This document shows, in pieces, positions 10,208-17,959 of a stretch of DNA of 64,000 bases. Source of the DNA: Alphaproteobacteria bacterium (lineage in GTDB: Bacteria > Pseudomonadota > Alphaproteobacteria > Micropepsales > Micropepsaceae). Within the stretch, counting starts at the first letter, position 1, and every line of letters begins with the position of its first letter. The position numbers were made by a program, and so were the translations under genes. Where the stretch lies: positions 1 to 64,000 of the forward strand of contig JAGWJY010000004.1 of the NCBI GenBank assembly GCA_028865545.1, given 5' to 3'. The notes below the pieces were generated by a model. It worked only from the letters and a program-made list of their open reading frames with translations. It was not told the origin of the DNA and ran no database searches.

Positions 10208-10632
10208 CCATCCATCTCATCAAGCTATGCGTCGGCGTTGACAGCATCGAAGAGCTTGCCGCATGGCAGAAGGGGCGCCTCAAGGAATTGAAAGCAAAGA
10301 AGCGCCCGCCCGTGCTGATGCATGTGACGCGCATGATGCCCAAGCGCATCGATGAGCTGCTCGACGGCGGATCGCTGTACTGGGTGATCAAGGGGCAGAT
10401 CGCAGTGCGTCAGCGTCTGTTGGAGATCAAGCCGGTGACCAAGAACGGCGGGCCGCATTGCGGCCTGGTCTACGATCCCAAACTGGTGGCGGTGGCACGC
10501 CGCTCGCATCGCCCGTTCCAGGGCTGGCGCTATCTGAATCCGAAGGACGCGCCGCCCGATGCGCGCGATCTCAAGGGCGTCAATCTTCCCGAGAAGCTGA
10601 AGATCGAGCTGGCGGAGCTCGGGCTGCTTTAA
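10204..10632 (+). CDS. DUF1489 family protein
   Basis: A 142-residue protein starting inside the mccA stop (overlap 10204-10207). The N-terminus MTIHLIKLCVGVDSIEEL, the central RMMPKRIDELLDGGSLYWVIKG and IKPVTKNGGPHCGLVYDP are hallmarks of DUF1489, a conserved alphaproteobacterial family without an assigned function. It is soluble, basic and has no signal peptide. Its TTAA stop is shared with the convergent acetyltransferase gene (10629-10632). The coupling to mccA is physical; no functional link is established. Confidence 0.85.
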   Translation: MTIHLIKLCVGVDSIEELAAWQKGRLKELKAKKRPPVLMHVTRMMPKRIDELLDGGSLYWVIKGQIAVRQRLLEIKPVTKNGGPHCGLVYDPKLVAVARRSHRPFQGWRYLNPKDAPPDARDLKGVNLPEKLKIELAELGLL

Positions 10633-11159
10633 TCTCGAAGCTGCTTTTCCAAAACGATGAAATGCAGGTCGTCGCGGCGAGGTTCTCCACAGCGGATGTC
10701 GCCATAAGGAAAGGGCCGCGTTTCTCCCGTCGGCTCATAGCCCCGGCGCACGTACCAGGCGATCAGTGTGTCGCGGATATTCACGACGGTCATGCGGACG
10801 CGCCGTGCTCCACGTTTCCGGATGACGGCTTCGGCCTCGGCAAGGAGGCCACGCCCGAGTTGACGATCCTGCAGGTCGGGGCGAACGGTGAGCATGCCGA
10901 GATACCAGACGTCGGGTTCAGCCGGTTCCAACCAGACGCATCCCAGCAGGGGACCGTCCGCCGAATCGCGAAGCGTGAGCAACATCGCTTCCGGCTGCGC
11001 CTCCAGATCGGCGCGGAGTTTTGCGGCGTCGGTGCGCTGGCCGCCCAGGAAGTCGGCCTCTGTGGTCCAACCCAAACGTGAGCTTTCGCCGCGATAGGCG
11101 GCGTTGACGAACGCGGCGACAGCCGTCAGGTCGTTGTCGGTCACGGGATAAAGCGGCAT
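10629..11159 (-). CDS. GNAT-family N-acetyltransferase
   Basis: The track ORF starts at 11372 inside panC; ATG 11159 lies four bases after the panC stop and gives 176 residues beginning MPLYPVTDNDLTAV, a normal GNAT length. The acetyl-CoA binding region is YLGMLTVRPDLQDRQLGRGLLAEAEAVI with the Q/RxxGxG/A-type motif. The substrate is not evident. Placement directly behind panC on the same strand indicates an operon, but a role in pantothenate metabolism cannot be inferred from the sequence. Confidence 0.85.
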   Translation of the reverse strand: MPLYPVTDNDLTAVAAFVNAAYRGESSRLGWTTEADFLGGQRTDAAKLRADLEAQPEAMLLTLRDSADGPLLGCVWLEPAEPDVWYLGMLTVRPDLQDRQLGRGLLAEAEAVIRKRGARRVRMTVVNIRDTLIAWYVRRGYEPTGETRPFPYGDIRCGEPRRDDLHFIVLEKQLRD

Positions 11160-11163
11160 TGTC

Positions 11164-12012
11164 CTATACGGCCATATTGTCGATGAGACGCGTATTGCCC
11201 ACCTTGGCGGCCGCGAGCACGCGCGCGGAATGATGAAGCGAGTCCAGGGGTGACAGCGTCGCCGCATCACGCACGGCAACGTAATCGACCGATGCGAAGC
11301 CGCATTCCAGCAGAGCCCGTTTGCCTTCCGCTTCGGCCGCTGGGATCGGCTCGCCGTTGTGCAAGGCGGCAATGACGCGTTTCAGCACGACGTTCAGTTG
11401 GCCGGCAATCCGGCGTTCGTCCGGCTTGAGATAGGCGTTGCGGGACGACATGGCGAGTCCATCGGATTCGCGGATGATCGGTGCGCCAAAGATCTCGGTA
11501 GCCAGGCCGAGGTCAGCGGCCAAGCGCCGCACGACCAAGAGCTGTTGGTAGTCCTTCTCGCCGAAGGTGGCGATGTCCGGCATGGCCGCCAGCAGGAGCT
11601 TGGCGACGACTGTTGCGACACCCCCAAAGAAGTGAGGCCGGAAATCGGTTTCCAACCCCTGGCTGGGCCCTCCGACTTCGATCTTGGTAGCGAAACCTTG
11701 TGGGTACATTTCGCCGACCGAGGGCGCAAAGATCAGGTCCGTCCCGCCGACGGCAGCAAGCTTCGCGGCATCGGCGTCCAGCGTCCGCGGATAGCGGTCG
11801 AAATCTTCGTGCGGCGCGAATTGTGTCGGGTTTACGAAAATACTGACTACGACCTTGTCCGCACGCTTTTGTGTCTCGTGCACCAGCGACAAATGGCCCT
11901 CATGGAGGGCGCCCATGGTCGGCACCAAGCCGATACGCGCGCCGTTCCGCCGCTCGACGGCGATCCGGGCGCGTAGTTGGGCGACGGTGGTGGCAACGGG
12001 CAGGGCAGACAT
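11164..12012 (-). CDS. panC: Pantothenate synthetase
   Basis: The 282-residue protein contains the adenylate-forming HIGH-type motif in VPTMGALHEGHLSLV (about 29-43), FVNPTQFAPHEDFDRYPRTL, FGEKDYQQLLVVRR and the SSRN loop, all typical of PanC. It ligates pantoate and beta-alanine with ATP in the cytoplasm, a step in coenzyme A synthesis. Length is normal. It is divergent from putA with only 41 bases between the two starts, and followed at four bases by the GNAT gene. Confidence 0.94.
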   Translation of the reverse strand: MSALPVATTVAQLRARIAVERRNGARIGLVPTMGALHEGHLSLVHETQKRADKVVVSIFVNPTQFAPHEDFDRYPRTLDADAAKLAAVGGTDLIFAPSVGEMYPQGFATKIEVGGPSQGLETDFRPHFFGGVATVVAKLLLAAMPDIATFGEKDYQQLLVVRRLAADLGLATEIFGAPIIRESDGLAMSSRNAYLKPDERRIAGQLNVVLKRVIAALHNGEPIPAAEAEGKRALLECGFASVDYVAVRDAATLSPLDSLHHSARVLAAAKVGNTRLIDNMAV

Positions 12013-12053
12013 GATCCGCCAATGATAGCGCGTGCGGGCAAGGAGGCGCTACA

Positions 12054-15000
12054 ATGGACTCGCCACCCAACGAAAAATCCCAGATGCCCAACAAGCTGCG
12101 CCAAGCCATCGCCGACGCTTACCTGGCCGACGAGAACGCCATCTCCGCCGAACGGATTTCACTGGCAAAACTAACCCCGGCAGAGAGCGCGGCAACGCAG
12201 GCTCTGGCGCTCGAACTGGCGAGCCGCATCCGTGCGGAAGGTAACAAGCGCGGGGGCGTCGACGCCTTCACGCAAGAATACGCGCTGTCCACGGAAGAGG
12301 GCGTGGCGCTGATGTGCCTGGCCGAGGCGCTGCTGCGCGTGCCGGATGCGGAAACCGCCGACCGGCTGATCCGCGACAAGATCGCGCCGGGCGACTGGGA
12401 CAGCCATAACCAGAAATCCGACTCCCTGTTTGTGAACGCCTCCACCTGGGCGTTGATGCTGACCGGGCGCATCGTGCGCATGGACCAGACAGCAAAGTGG
12501 GATCTGGACGGAATCGCCAAGAAGCTGATCGCCCGCTCTGGAGAGCCGGTGATCCGTCAGGCCATCACGGCGGCGATGCGCGTGCTCGGCGGGCAATTCG
12601 TGCTCGGCCAGACCATCGGCGAAGCGCTCAAGGCGTCACGCGGTTATCGCGACAAGGGCTATCGCATGTCCTTCGACATGCTGGGCGAGGCCGCCTACAC
12701 GGCACAGGACGCCGAGCGTCATCTGGGCGCCTATCGCAAGGGCATTGCGGCGATTGCTGCGGCCTATCCGGTGGACGACACCCCGATCTTCGAACGCCCA
12801 AGCATCTCGGTGAAACTGTCGGCGCTGCATCCGCGCTACGAATGGGTCAAGCGGGAACGCGTGATGGCGGAGCTGCTGCCCGCGCTCGTGGATCTGGTGC
12901 GCCAGGCGCGCGCCGCAGAGATCGGCGTCACCATCGATGCCGAGGAAGCCGACCGGCATGAAATCATGCTCGATCTGTTCGAGGCCGCGATAGTCGCTGA
13001 AGGGGTAGCGGATTGGAACGGGCTTGGGATCGTCGTCCAAGCGTACCAGAAACGCGCGATTCCGACGTTGAACTGGCTGATCGATCTGGCACGGCATACC
13101 AAGCGCCGCATTCCGGTGCGCCTCGTCAAAGGCGCTTACTGGGATACCGAGGTGAAGCGCGCGCAGGAAGCCGGGCTACCGGATTATCCGGTGTTCACGC
13201 GCAAGGCGGCGACCGATACGTCCTACATAGCCTGTGCCCGCACCATCTTAGCGGCACGCGACGCGATCTTCGCGCAATTCGCCACCCACAACGCGCATAC
13301 GCTGTCGGCGGTCGAGGTGTTGTCGGGCGGCAAAGGCGATTTCGAATACCAGCGCCTGCACGGTATGGGCGAGTCGCTCTATGAGCTTTATCACGAGGTG
13401 AAGAAAGCCTCCGCCGTTGGCGCGGGTACCCGTATTTATGCACCGGTCGGCAGCCACGAAGACTTGCTCGCCTATCTGGTGCGCCGACTTCTGGAGAACG
13501 GCGCCAACACCTCTTTCGTCAACCGTATGGCTGATGACGAGTCGCCGATCGAAGCGTTGATCGCCGATCCCATAGCGCAGATGGCGAAGGAGACGCCGCG
13601 CCGCAACCCCAAAATTCCGCCGCCGTCAGAGATGTTTGCGGATCGGAAGAATTCGTCGGGCTTTCTGTGGAGCGACCCGCAGGTCGCCGCGCCGATTATC
13701 GCCTCCATCCAGGACGCGCTGCGCGAGCCCGCAATCGCTCTGCCGGTCGTGGCCAGCGGCAAGCGCGAAGGCAAGCCGATCTCCCTGCTCGATCCGGCAA
13801 ACCGCAAGCGCCTTGTCGGATACGCCACGGAAGCCTTGCCGGCAGATGCATTAACGGCCCTGGGGCATGCTCATCGCGCCCAGAAGGACTGGAACGCGAA
13901 AGGCGGCGCCGCGCGAGCTGAAATCCTGGAACGGGCGGCCGATTTGTTCGAAGGGAAGCGCACGCAACTGATGGCGCTCGCGGTTCGCGAAGCCGGTAAG
14001 ACACTGCCGAACGCGCTGGGCGAAGTACGCGAAGCGGTGGATTTCCTGCGCTATTACGCGGTGGAAGCGCGCCGGCGGTTCTCCGCGCCGACCGCGCTAA
14101 CCGGTCCGACCGGCGAGTCCAACGAGTTGTCATTGCACGGTCGCGGCGTCTTCGGCTGCATCAGCCCGTGGAACTTCCCGCTCTCGATCTTCGCGGGGCA
14201 GGTGGCTGGTGCGTTGGCGGCGGGCAATGCCGTGCTCGCCAAGCCGGCGGAACAGACTCCGTTGATCGCCGCGGCCGCGGTCTCGCTGCTGCACGAAGCC
14301 GGCGTGCCGATAGAGGTGCTCCAATTCCTTCCCGGCGACGGGCCGAAACTTGGCCGCGCGTTGTGCGCCGATGCCAGGCTGGCAGGCGTCGCTTTCACCG
14401 GATCGACGGAAGCGGCCATGGCCATCAACCGCGCGCTGGCGGCGCGCAGCGGCCCCATCGCCACACTGATCGCCGAGACCGGTGGCCAGAATGCGATGAT
14501 CGTGGATTCGACGGCCTTGCCGGAACAGGTGGCGCGCGACGCAATCTCGTCGGCTTTTGACAGTGCAGGCCAGCGCTGCTCGGCGCTGCGTGTGCTGTTT
14601 GTGCAGGAAGACGTCGCCGACAAGATGCTCGACATGATCCTGGGTGCCATGGATCAACTGAAGATCGGCGATCCGATGGATTTAGCGACCGATATCGGCC
14701 CGGTGATCGACGAAGCAGCGCGCGAGGTGCTGGAAGTGCATGCGGCACGTATGACGCGCGAAGCAAAGCTGTTGCGCAAGCTGACGCTCGGCAAGGAACA
14801 CGATGCCGGGGTTTTCTTTCCGCCGCATGTCTTCGAGATCGAATCGATTACCCAGCTGCAACGAGAGGTCTTTGGGCCGGTGCTGCATGTCGTGCGCTAT
14901 GCCGCCGACAAGCTCGACATAGTCTGTGACGCGATCAACGCCACCGGCTACGGGCTGACGCTCGGCGTGCATAGCCGCATCGAGGAGACGGCGGCGTTTG

Positions 15001-15212
15001 TGCGGGCGCGGGTGCATGCCGGCAACATCTACGTCAATCGCAACCAGATCGGTGCGGTAGTCGGCGTGCAGCCGTTTGGCGGCGAAGGCCTGTCCGGCAC
15101 CGGGCCGAAGGCGGGTGGGCCGCATTATCTCAACCGCTTTGCGGCGGAGCGTACCTTCACCGTCAACACGGCTGCCGCCGGCGGCAACGCGGCGCTGCTC
15201 AGTTCCAGTTAG
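12054..15212 (+). CDS. putA: Bifunctional proline dehydrogenase / P5C dehydrogenase
   Basis: The start at 12054 has a strong AAGGAGG site seven bases upstream. The 1052-residue protein has a proline dehydrogenase barrel (about 180-480, with RIPVRLVKGAYWDTEVKRAQ) and an aldehyde dehydrogenase domain (about 560-1040) with the ISPWNFPLSIF cofactor motif, general base glutamate in AETGGQNAMIVD and catalytic cysteine in GQRCSALRV. It converts proline to glutamate using FAD then NAD. There is no N-terminal ribbon-helix-helix domain, so it is a catabolic enzyme without the DNA-binding function seen in E. coli PutA. Confidence 0.95.
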   Translation: MDSPPNEKSQMPNKLRQAIADAYLADENAISAERISLAKLTPAESAATQALALELASRIRAEGNKRGGVDAFTQEYALSTEEGVALMCLAEALLRVPDAETADRLIRDKIAPGDWDSHNQKSDSLFVNASTWALMLTGRIVRMDQTAKWDLDGIAKKLIARSGEPVIRQAITAAMRVLGGQFVLGQTIGEALKASRGYRDKGYRMSFDMLGEAAYTAQDAERHLGAYRKGIAAIAAAYPVDDTPIFERPSISVKLSALHPRYEWVKRERVMAELLPALVDLVRQARAAEIGVTIDAEEADRHEIMLDLFEAAIVAEGVADWNGLGIVVQAYQKRAIPTLNWLIDLARHTKRRIPVRLVKGAYWDTEVKRAQEAGLPDYPVFTRKAATDTSYIACARTILAARDAIFAQFATHNAHTLSAVEVLSGGKGDFEYQRLHGMGESLYELYHEVKKASAVGAGTRIYAPVGSHEDLLAYLVRRLLENGANTSFVNRMADDESPIEALIADPIAQMAKETPRRNPKIPPPSEMFADRKNSSGFLWSDPQVAAPIIASIQDALREPAIALPVVASGKREGKPISLLDPANRKRLVGYATEALPADALTALGHAHRAQKDWNAKGGAARAEILERAADLFEGKRTQLMALAVREAGKTLPNALGEVREAVDFLRYYAVEARRRFSAPTALTGPTGESNELSLHGRGVFGCISPWNFPLSIFAGQVAGALAAGNAVLAKPAEQTPLIAAAAVSLLHEAGVPIEVLQFLPGDGPKLGRALCADARLAGVAFTGSTEAAMAINRALAARSGPIATLIAETGGQNAMIVDSTALPEQVARDAISSAFDSAGQRCSALRVLFVQEDVADKMLDMILGAMDQLKIGDPMDLATDIGPVIDEAAREVLEVHAARMTREAKLLRKLTLGKEHDAGVFFPPHVFEIESITQLQREVFGPVLHVVRYAADKLDIVCDAINATGYGLTLGVHSRIEETAAFVRARVHAGNIYVNRNQIGAVVGVQPFGGEGLSGTGPKAGGPHYLNRFAAERTFTVNTAAAGGNAALLSSS

Positions 15213-15213
15213 G

Positions 15214-16713
15214 TCAGCGTGTCGCGATGGCGGCGAAACAGGTCTGGCCGCGTTCGGTCAGGCGAGCGCATACTTGGCGCGCCTCGCGCTCCAGGAAGGG
15301 GCCGAAGCGTGCGCGGTAGAGCAGATGTCCGTCGATCGACTGGAAGGGCACCACGATGCGCTGGGCCTGACCCAGTACGTCCATGGACTTCTCCGCGTAG
15401 GTCGCGAGTTGCGCGCGCGCCTGGTCGATGTCGGTGAAGGCGCCAATCTGGATCGTCCAGTCGTGGACACCGAGGGACGCCAAGGCGGTGCCATTGTCGC
15501 CGATATCGCCTTCGCCGAATTCTGGGCGGAGGATGGGTCTGGGGACCACGCGCTTGACGTCGTTCGGCTGATAGGAGGCGACGACGGCCGGCTGAGGCTG
15601 CTGCGGTCTCGGCTCCGGCGTGACCACCGTGTTGTCGCCGCTGTCCGCGGTGAATGTGGTGTCGGGACGGGATTCCGCGGCATCCTCATCGTCGGGATTG
15701 GCGGCGTCAGCCAAGGTGACCGGATCCGGCTCAGGCAGGACGTTGGGCGGCAAAGTTGTGGCGGTGTTGACGGCCACCGTCTGCCAGGGGATCGGTCCGC
15801 GCGCGACCAAGGTTGGGTTCTGCGCGATCCGGTCGAAGGTGTCATTGAGGAGCCGCTCCATCTCCTTGTCGCGGCGCTGTGCCGTGCGCCCGCCCATGAC
15901 GACACCGATGACTTGCGACCCGTTGCGCACCACGGAGGATACCAGGTTGAAACCCGAGGCCGCCGTGTAGCCGGTCTTCATGCCATCGGCGCCGGGAAAT
16001 CGACCCAACAGATTGTCGTGACCGACGTAGTGATAGCCGTGGTAGACGAAATCCCGCGTCGCGAAATAGTGGAAATATTGCGGGAAGTCATAAGCCAAAT
16101 GCCGCGCAAGAACGGCGAGATCTCTGGCCGTGGTGATCTGCAACCGGTCCGGCAGGCCGGACGCGTTGTGATAAAATGTGTCGCGCATGCCGAGGGCACG
16201 CGCCTTGGCGTTCATCAGTTCCGCAAAATGTGATTCCGTGCCGCCGATCGCTTCCGCGATGGCGACCGCGACATCGTTGGCCGAATGGACGACGATGGCC
16301 TTGATGGCCGTCTCAACGGGAATCGTTTCGCCTGGGCTGACGCGCAGATTCGTCGCAGCCTGATGCGCGGCGTGCGCCGAAAACGTCAGCGTCGTCGCCA
16401 TCGTCATCTGGCCCTTCTTCAGCGCGTCGAAGAGCATGTAGAGAGTCATCAACTTGGTCAGCGAGGCGGGATGGCGCTCGGCGTCCGCGTTGCGGGCGTA
16501 CAAGACCTTGCCGGTTTCCCCGTCCACAATCAGCGCGGCATCCTTCGCCGGGTCCGTAAGGCTGGCGGGCATGGGGGCGTAGTGGCGGTGGTAGTGGCGC
16601 CTGGCCTGGGCGGGAGACGACACCAAGAATCCCAGCGCCACAATTAGCGCTAGAACCGCCAACGACCCCAGTTTCGCGGGCCGACCGATTCGGTCACGCG
16701 CTAGGTTAAACAT
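15214..16713 (-). CDS. D-alanyl-D-alanine carboxypeptidase with C-terminal SPOR domain
   Basis: The 499-residue protein has an N-terminal export signal (about 14-38, ending PAQA), then a penicillin-binding serine peptidase domain with SxxK as S84-LT-K87, SxN in HSANDVA and KTG in GMKTGYTAASGF. A disordered Pro/Asp-rich stretch (about 320-410) leads to a SPOR domain (TIQIGAFTDIDQARAQL to the end), which binds denuded glycan strands at the septum. It should trim the terminal D-alanine of peptidoglycan stem peptides in the periplasm and localise to the division site. It converges on putA with one base between stops. Confidence 0.92.
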   Translation of the reverse strand: MFNLARDRIGRPAKLGSLAVLALIVALGFLVSSPAQARRHYHRHYAPMPASLTDPAKDAALIVDGETGKVLYARNADAERHPASLTKLMTLYMLFDALKKGQMTMATTLTFSAHAAHQAATNLRVSPGETIPVETAIKAIVVHSANDVAVAIAEAIGGTESHFAELMNAKARALGMRDTFYHNASGLPDRLQITTARDLAVLARHLAYDFPQYFHYFATRDFVYHGYHYVGHDNLLGRFPGADGMKTGYTAASGFNLVSSVVRNGSQVIGVVMGGRTAQRRDKEMERLLNDTFDRIAQNPTLVARGPIPWQTVAVNTATTLPPNVLPEPDPVTLADAANPDDEDAAESRPDTTFTADSGDNTVVTPEPRPQQPQPAVVASYQPNDVKRVVPRPILRPEFGEGDIGDNGTALASLGVHDWTIQIGAFTDIDQARAQLATYAEKSMDVLGQAQRIVVPFQSIDGHLLYRARFGPFLEREARQVCARLTERGQTCFAAIATR

Positions 16714-16858
16714 TCACAGCCCCAAACTCCCGGGTTGCTGGCTTCCACACTGCAACAATGAGACCAAATCATGGCCGCAGGTGCAAGCCCGTATGGGAAA
16801 TTGACTTTAACTTGTCGGCATTTACGGGTGGTTAACCGGCACCCTGAGGGCGAATTGG

Positions 16859-16870
16859 TGCAGTGCAGCA
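16859..16870 (+). promoter_or_regulatory. PhaR-type box 1 upstream of phasin
   Basis: TGCAGTGCAGCA at 16859-16870 contains TGC-N3-GCAG, close to the CTGC-N3-GMAG pattern reported for the PHA regulator PhaR in Rhodobacter. It lies just upstream of the candidate -35 element of the phasin gene. A near-identical copy is 57 bases downstream. Confidence 0.45.
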
Positions 16871-16878
16871 AGATTAAC

Positions 16879-16909
16879 TTGACTTTCCGGATGGTGCGCC
16901 GCATATAAG
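16879..16909 (+). promoter_or_regulatory. Candidate phasin promoter
   Basis: TTGACT (16879-16884), embedded in CTTGAC as in many alphaproteobacterial -35 elements, and TATAAG (16904-16909) are separated by 19 bases; shifting the -10 to ATATAA gives 18. The spacing is longer than ideal. The element lies 70 bases upstream of the phasin start and between two PhaR-type boxes. Confidence 0.4.
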
Positions 16910-16915
16910 CTATGT

Positions 16916-16927
16916 TGCATTGCAGCA
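16916..16927 (+). promoter_or_regulatory. PhaR-type box 2 upstream of phasin
   Basis: TGCATTGCAGCA at 16916-16927 differs from box 1 at one base and lies immediately after the candidate -10 element, where binding of a repressor would block transcription initiation. Confidence 0.45.
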
Positions 16928-16978
16928 GGCGCTGACGCTGGTCCGAAGGCGGTGCGCCACGACGGAGAGGTAAGGACA

Positions 16979-17443
16979 ATGGCGAAATCAGCAAAAGTGG
17001 CCGGTGACAAAATCGCCGATGCCGCGGAAAACATCGAGACAGCAATGAAAAACGGTACGGAAGCCATCAAGGCCGGCTTTGAAAAGGCCGTGAAGAATTA
17101 CGATCAGATCGTCGGCTACGGCAAAGAAACGGTCGAAGCTTATGTGAAATCGGCCAATGCCGCCGGTAAGGGCGCCGAAACCCTGCACAACGAGCTTTAT
17201 AGCTATTCCAAGCAGTCGGTCGAAGAGTCGATTGCAGCTGCGAAGGCGCTGCTCGGCGCCAAATCGGCCCACGAAGCCTTCGAACTGCAAAGCGGTTTCG
17301 CGAAGACGGCATTCGAGGCCTATGTCAGCGAAGTCACGAAGCTTTCCGAACTCTTCGTCTCGACGACGAAAGAGGCTTTCGAGCCGCTTCAGGGCCGCGT
17401 TCAGGCCTGGGTCGAAGTCGTCCAGAGCGCCCGCGCTGCTTAA
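16979..17443 (+). CDS. phaP: Phasin family protein
   Basis: ATG 16979 follows GGAGAGGTAAGGACA, a good ribosome binding site, so I prefer it over 16952. The 154-residue product is almost entirely helical, alanine- and lysine/glutamate-rich, with phasin patterns such as NYDQIVGYGKETVEAYVKSANAAGKGAETL and a C-terminal QGRVQAWVEVVQS. Phasins coat polyhydroxyalkanoate granules. The thiolase at 3.3 kb and PhaR-type boxes upstream support PHA metabolism in this organism. A rho-independent terminator follows, so it is likely transcribed alone and strongly. Confidence 0.88.
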   Translation: MAKSAKVAGDKIADAAENIETAMKNGTEAIKAGFEKAVKNYDQIVGYGKETVEAYVKSANAAGKGAETLHNELYSYSKQSVEESIAAAKALLGAKSAHEAFELQSGFAKTAFEAYVSEVTKLSELFVSTTKEAFEPLQGRVQAWVEVVQSARAA

Positions 17444-17472
17444 TACGGCGTTTCCGCCGGAATTCGAATAGG

Positions 17473-17503
17473 AAGGGCCTGGGACACGCTCCCGGGCCCT
17501 TTT
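17473..17503 (+). terminator. Rho-independent terminator of the phasin gene
   Basis: A 12-base stem AAGGGCCTGGGA / TCCCGGGCCCTT (one G-T pair) with a five-base loop CACGC is followed by T residues, 30 bases after the phasin stop. Confidence 0.8.
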
Positions 17504-17551
17504 CCGTTTGGCGCCGACCGTACCCACATAAACTGTACGTAGAGACACCTG

Positions 17552-17582
17552 TTGCGGAAGCTTCCTTTCATCCTCTTATAGT
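17552..17582 (+). promoter_or_regulatory. Weak candidate promoter for clpS-clpA
   Basis: TTGCGG (17552-17557) and TATAGT (17577-17582) lie 19 bases apart just upstream of the preferred clpS start at 17604. The spacing is long, so this is tentative. Confidence 0.25.
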
Positions 17583-17603
17583 ATGGTGCATTCGGGTAAG
17601 ACG

Positions 17604-17957
17604 ATGGCGGACAAGCGCGACCAGCGAGGACAGGACACCGACGGCGGCGACGGGGCGAATGGCCCTGGCACCGGCGTGGTGACGAAAACACGCCCGAAAA
17701 CCAAGAAGCCAAGCCTCTACAAGGTCCTTCTGCTGAACGACGACTACACACCTATGGAGTTCGTCGTTCATATCCTGGAGCGTATCTTCAGCAAGAATCG
17801 CGACGAGGCGGTGCAGATCATGTTGCATGTCCATCGGCACGGCGTGGGTATTTGCGGCGTCTTCACCTTCGAGGTCGCCGAAACAAAAGTTGCGCAGGTC
17901 ATTGAATTCGCCCGCCGGCATGAGCATCCTTTGCAGTGCACGATGGAAAAGGAATAG
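17604..17957 (+). CDS. clpS: ATP-dependent Clp protease adaptor ClpS
   Basis: The 117-residue product starts [10 protein letters not shown] at 17604; the track start at 17583 adds seven residues and overlaps a possible -10 element. After a disordered N-terminal 35 residues the ClpS core begins with [24 protein letters not shown], including the ND-D-TPM substrate pocket, followed by [19 protein letters not shown]. ClpS delivers N-degron substrates to ClpA. clpA follows after two bases, so the two are co-transcribed. Confidence 0.93.
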   Translation: MADKRDQRGQDTDGGDGANGPGTGVVTKTRPKTKKPSLYKVLLLNDDYTPMEFVVHILERIFSKNRDEAVQIMLHVHRHGVGICGVFTFEVAETKVAQVIEFARRHEHPLQCTMEKE

Positions 17958-17959
17958 CG

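Noticed and set aside
15076-16233. 385-residue plus-strand ORF
   Set aside because: Lies across the putA 3' end and opposite the carboxypeptidase gene; no motif and no ribosome binding site.
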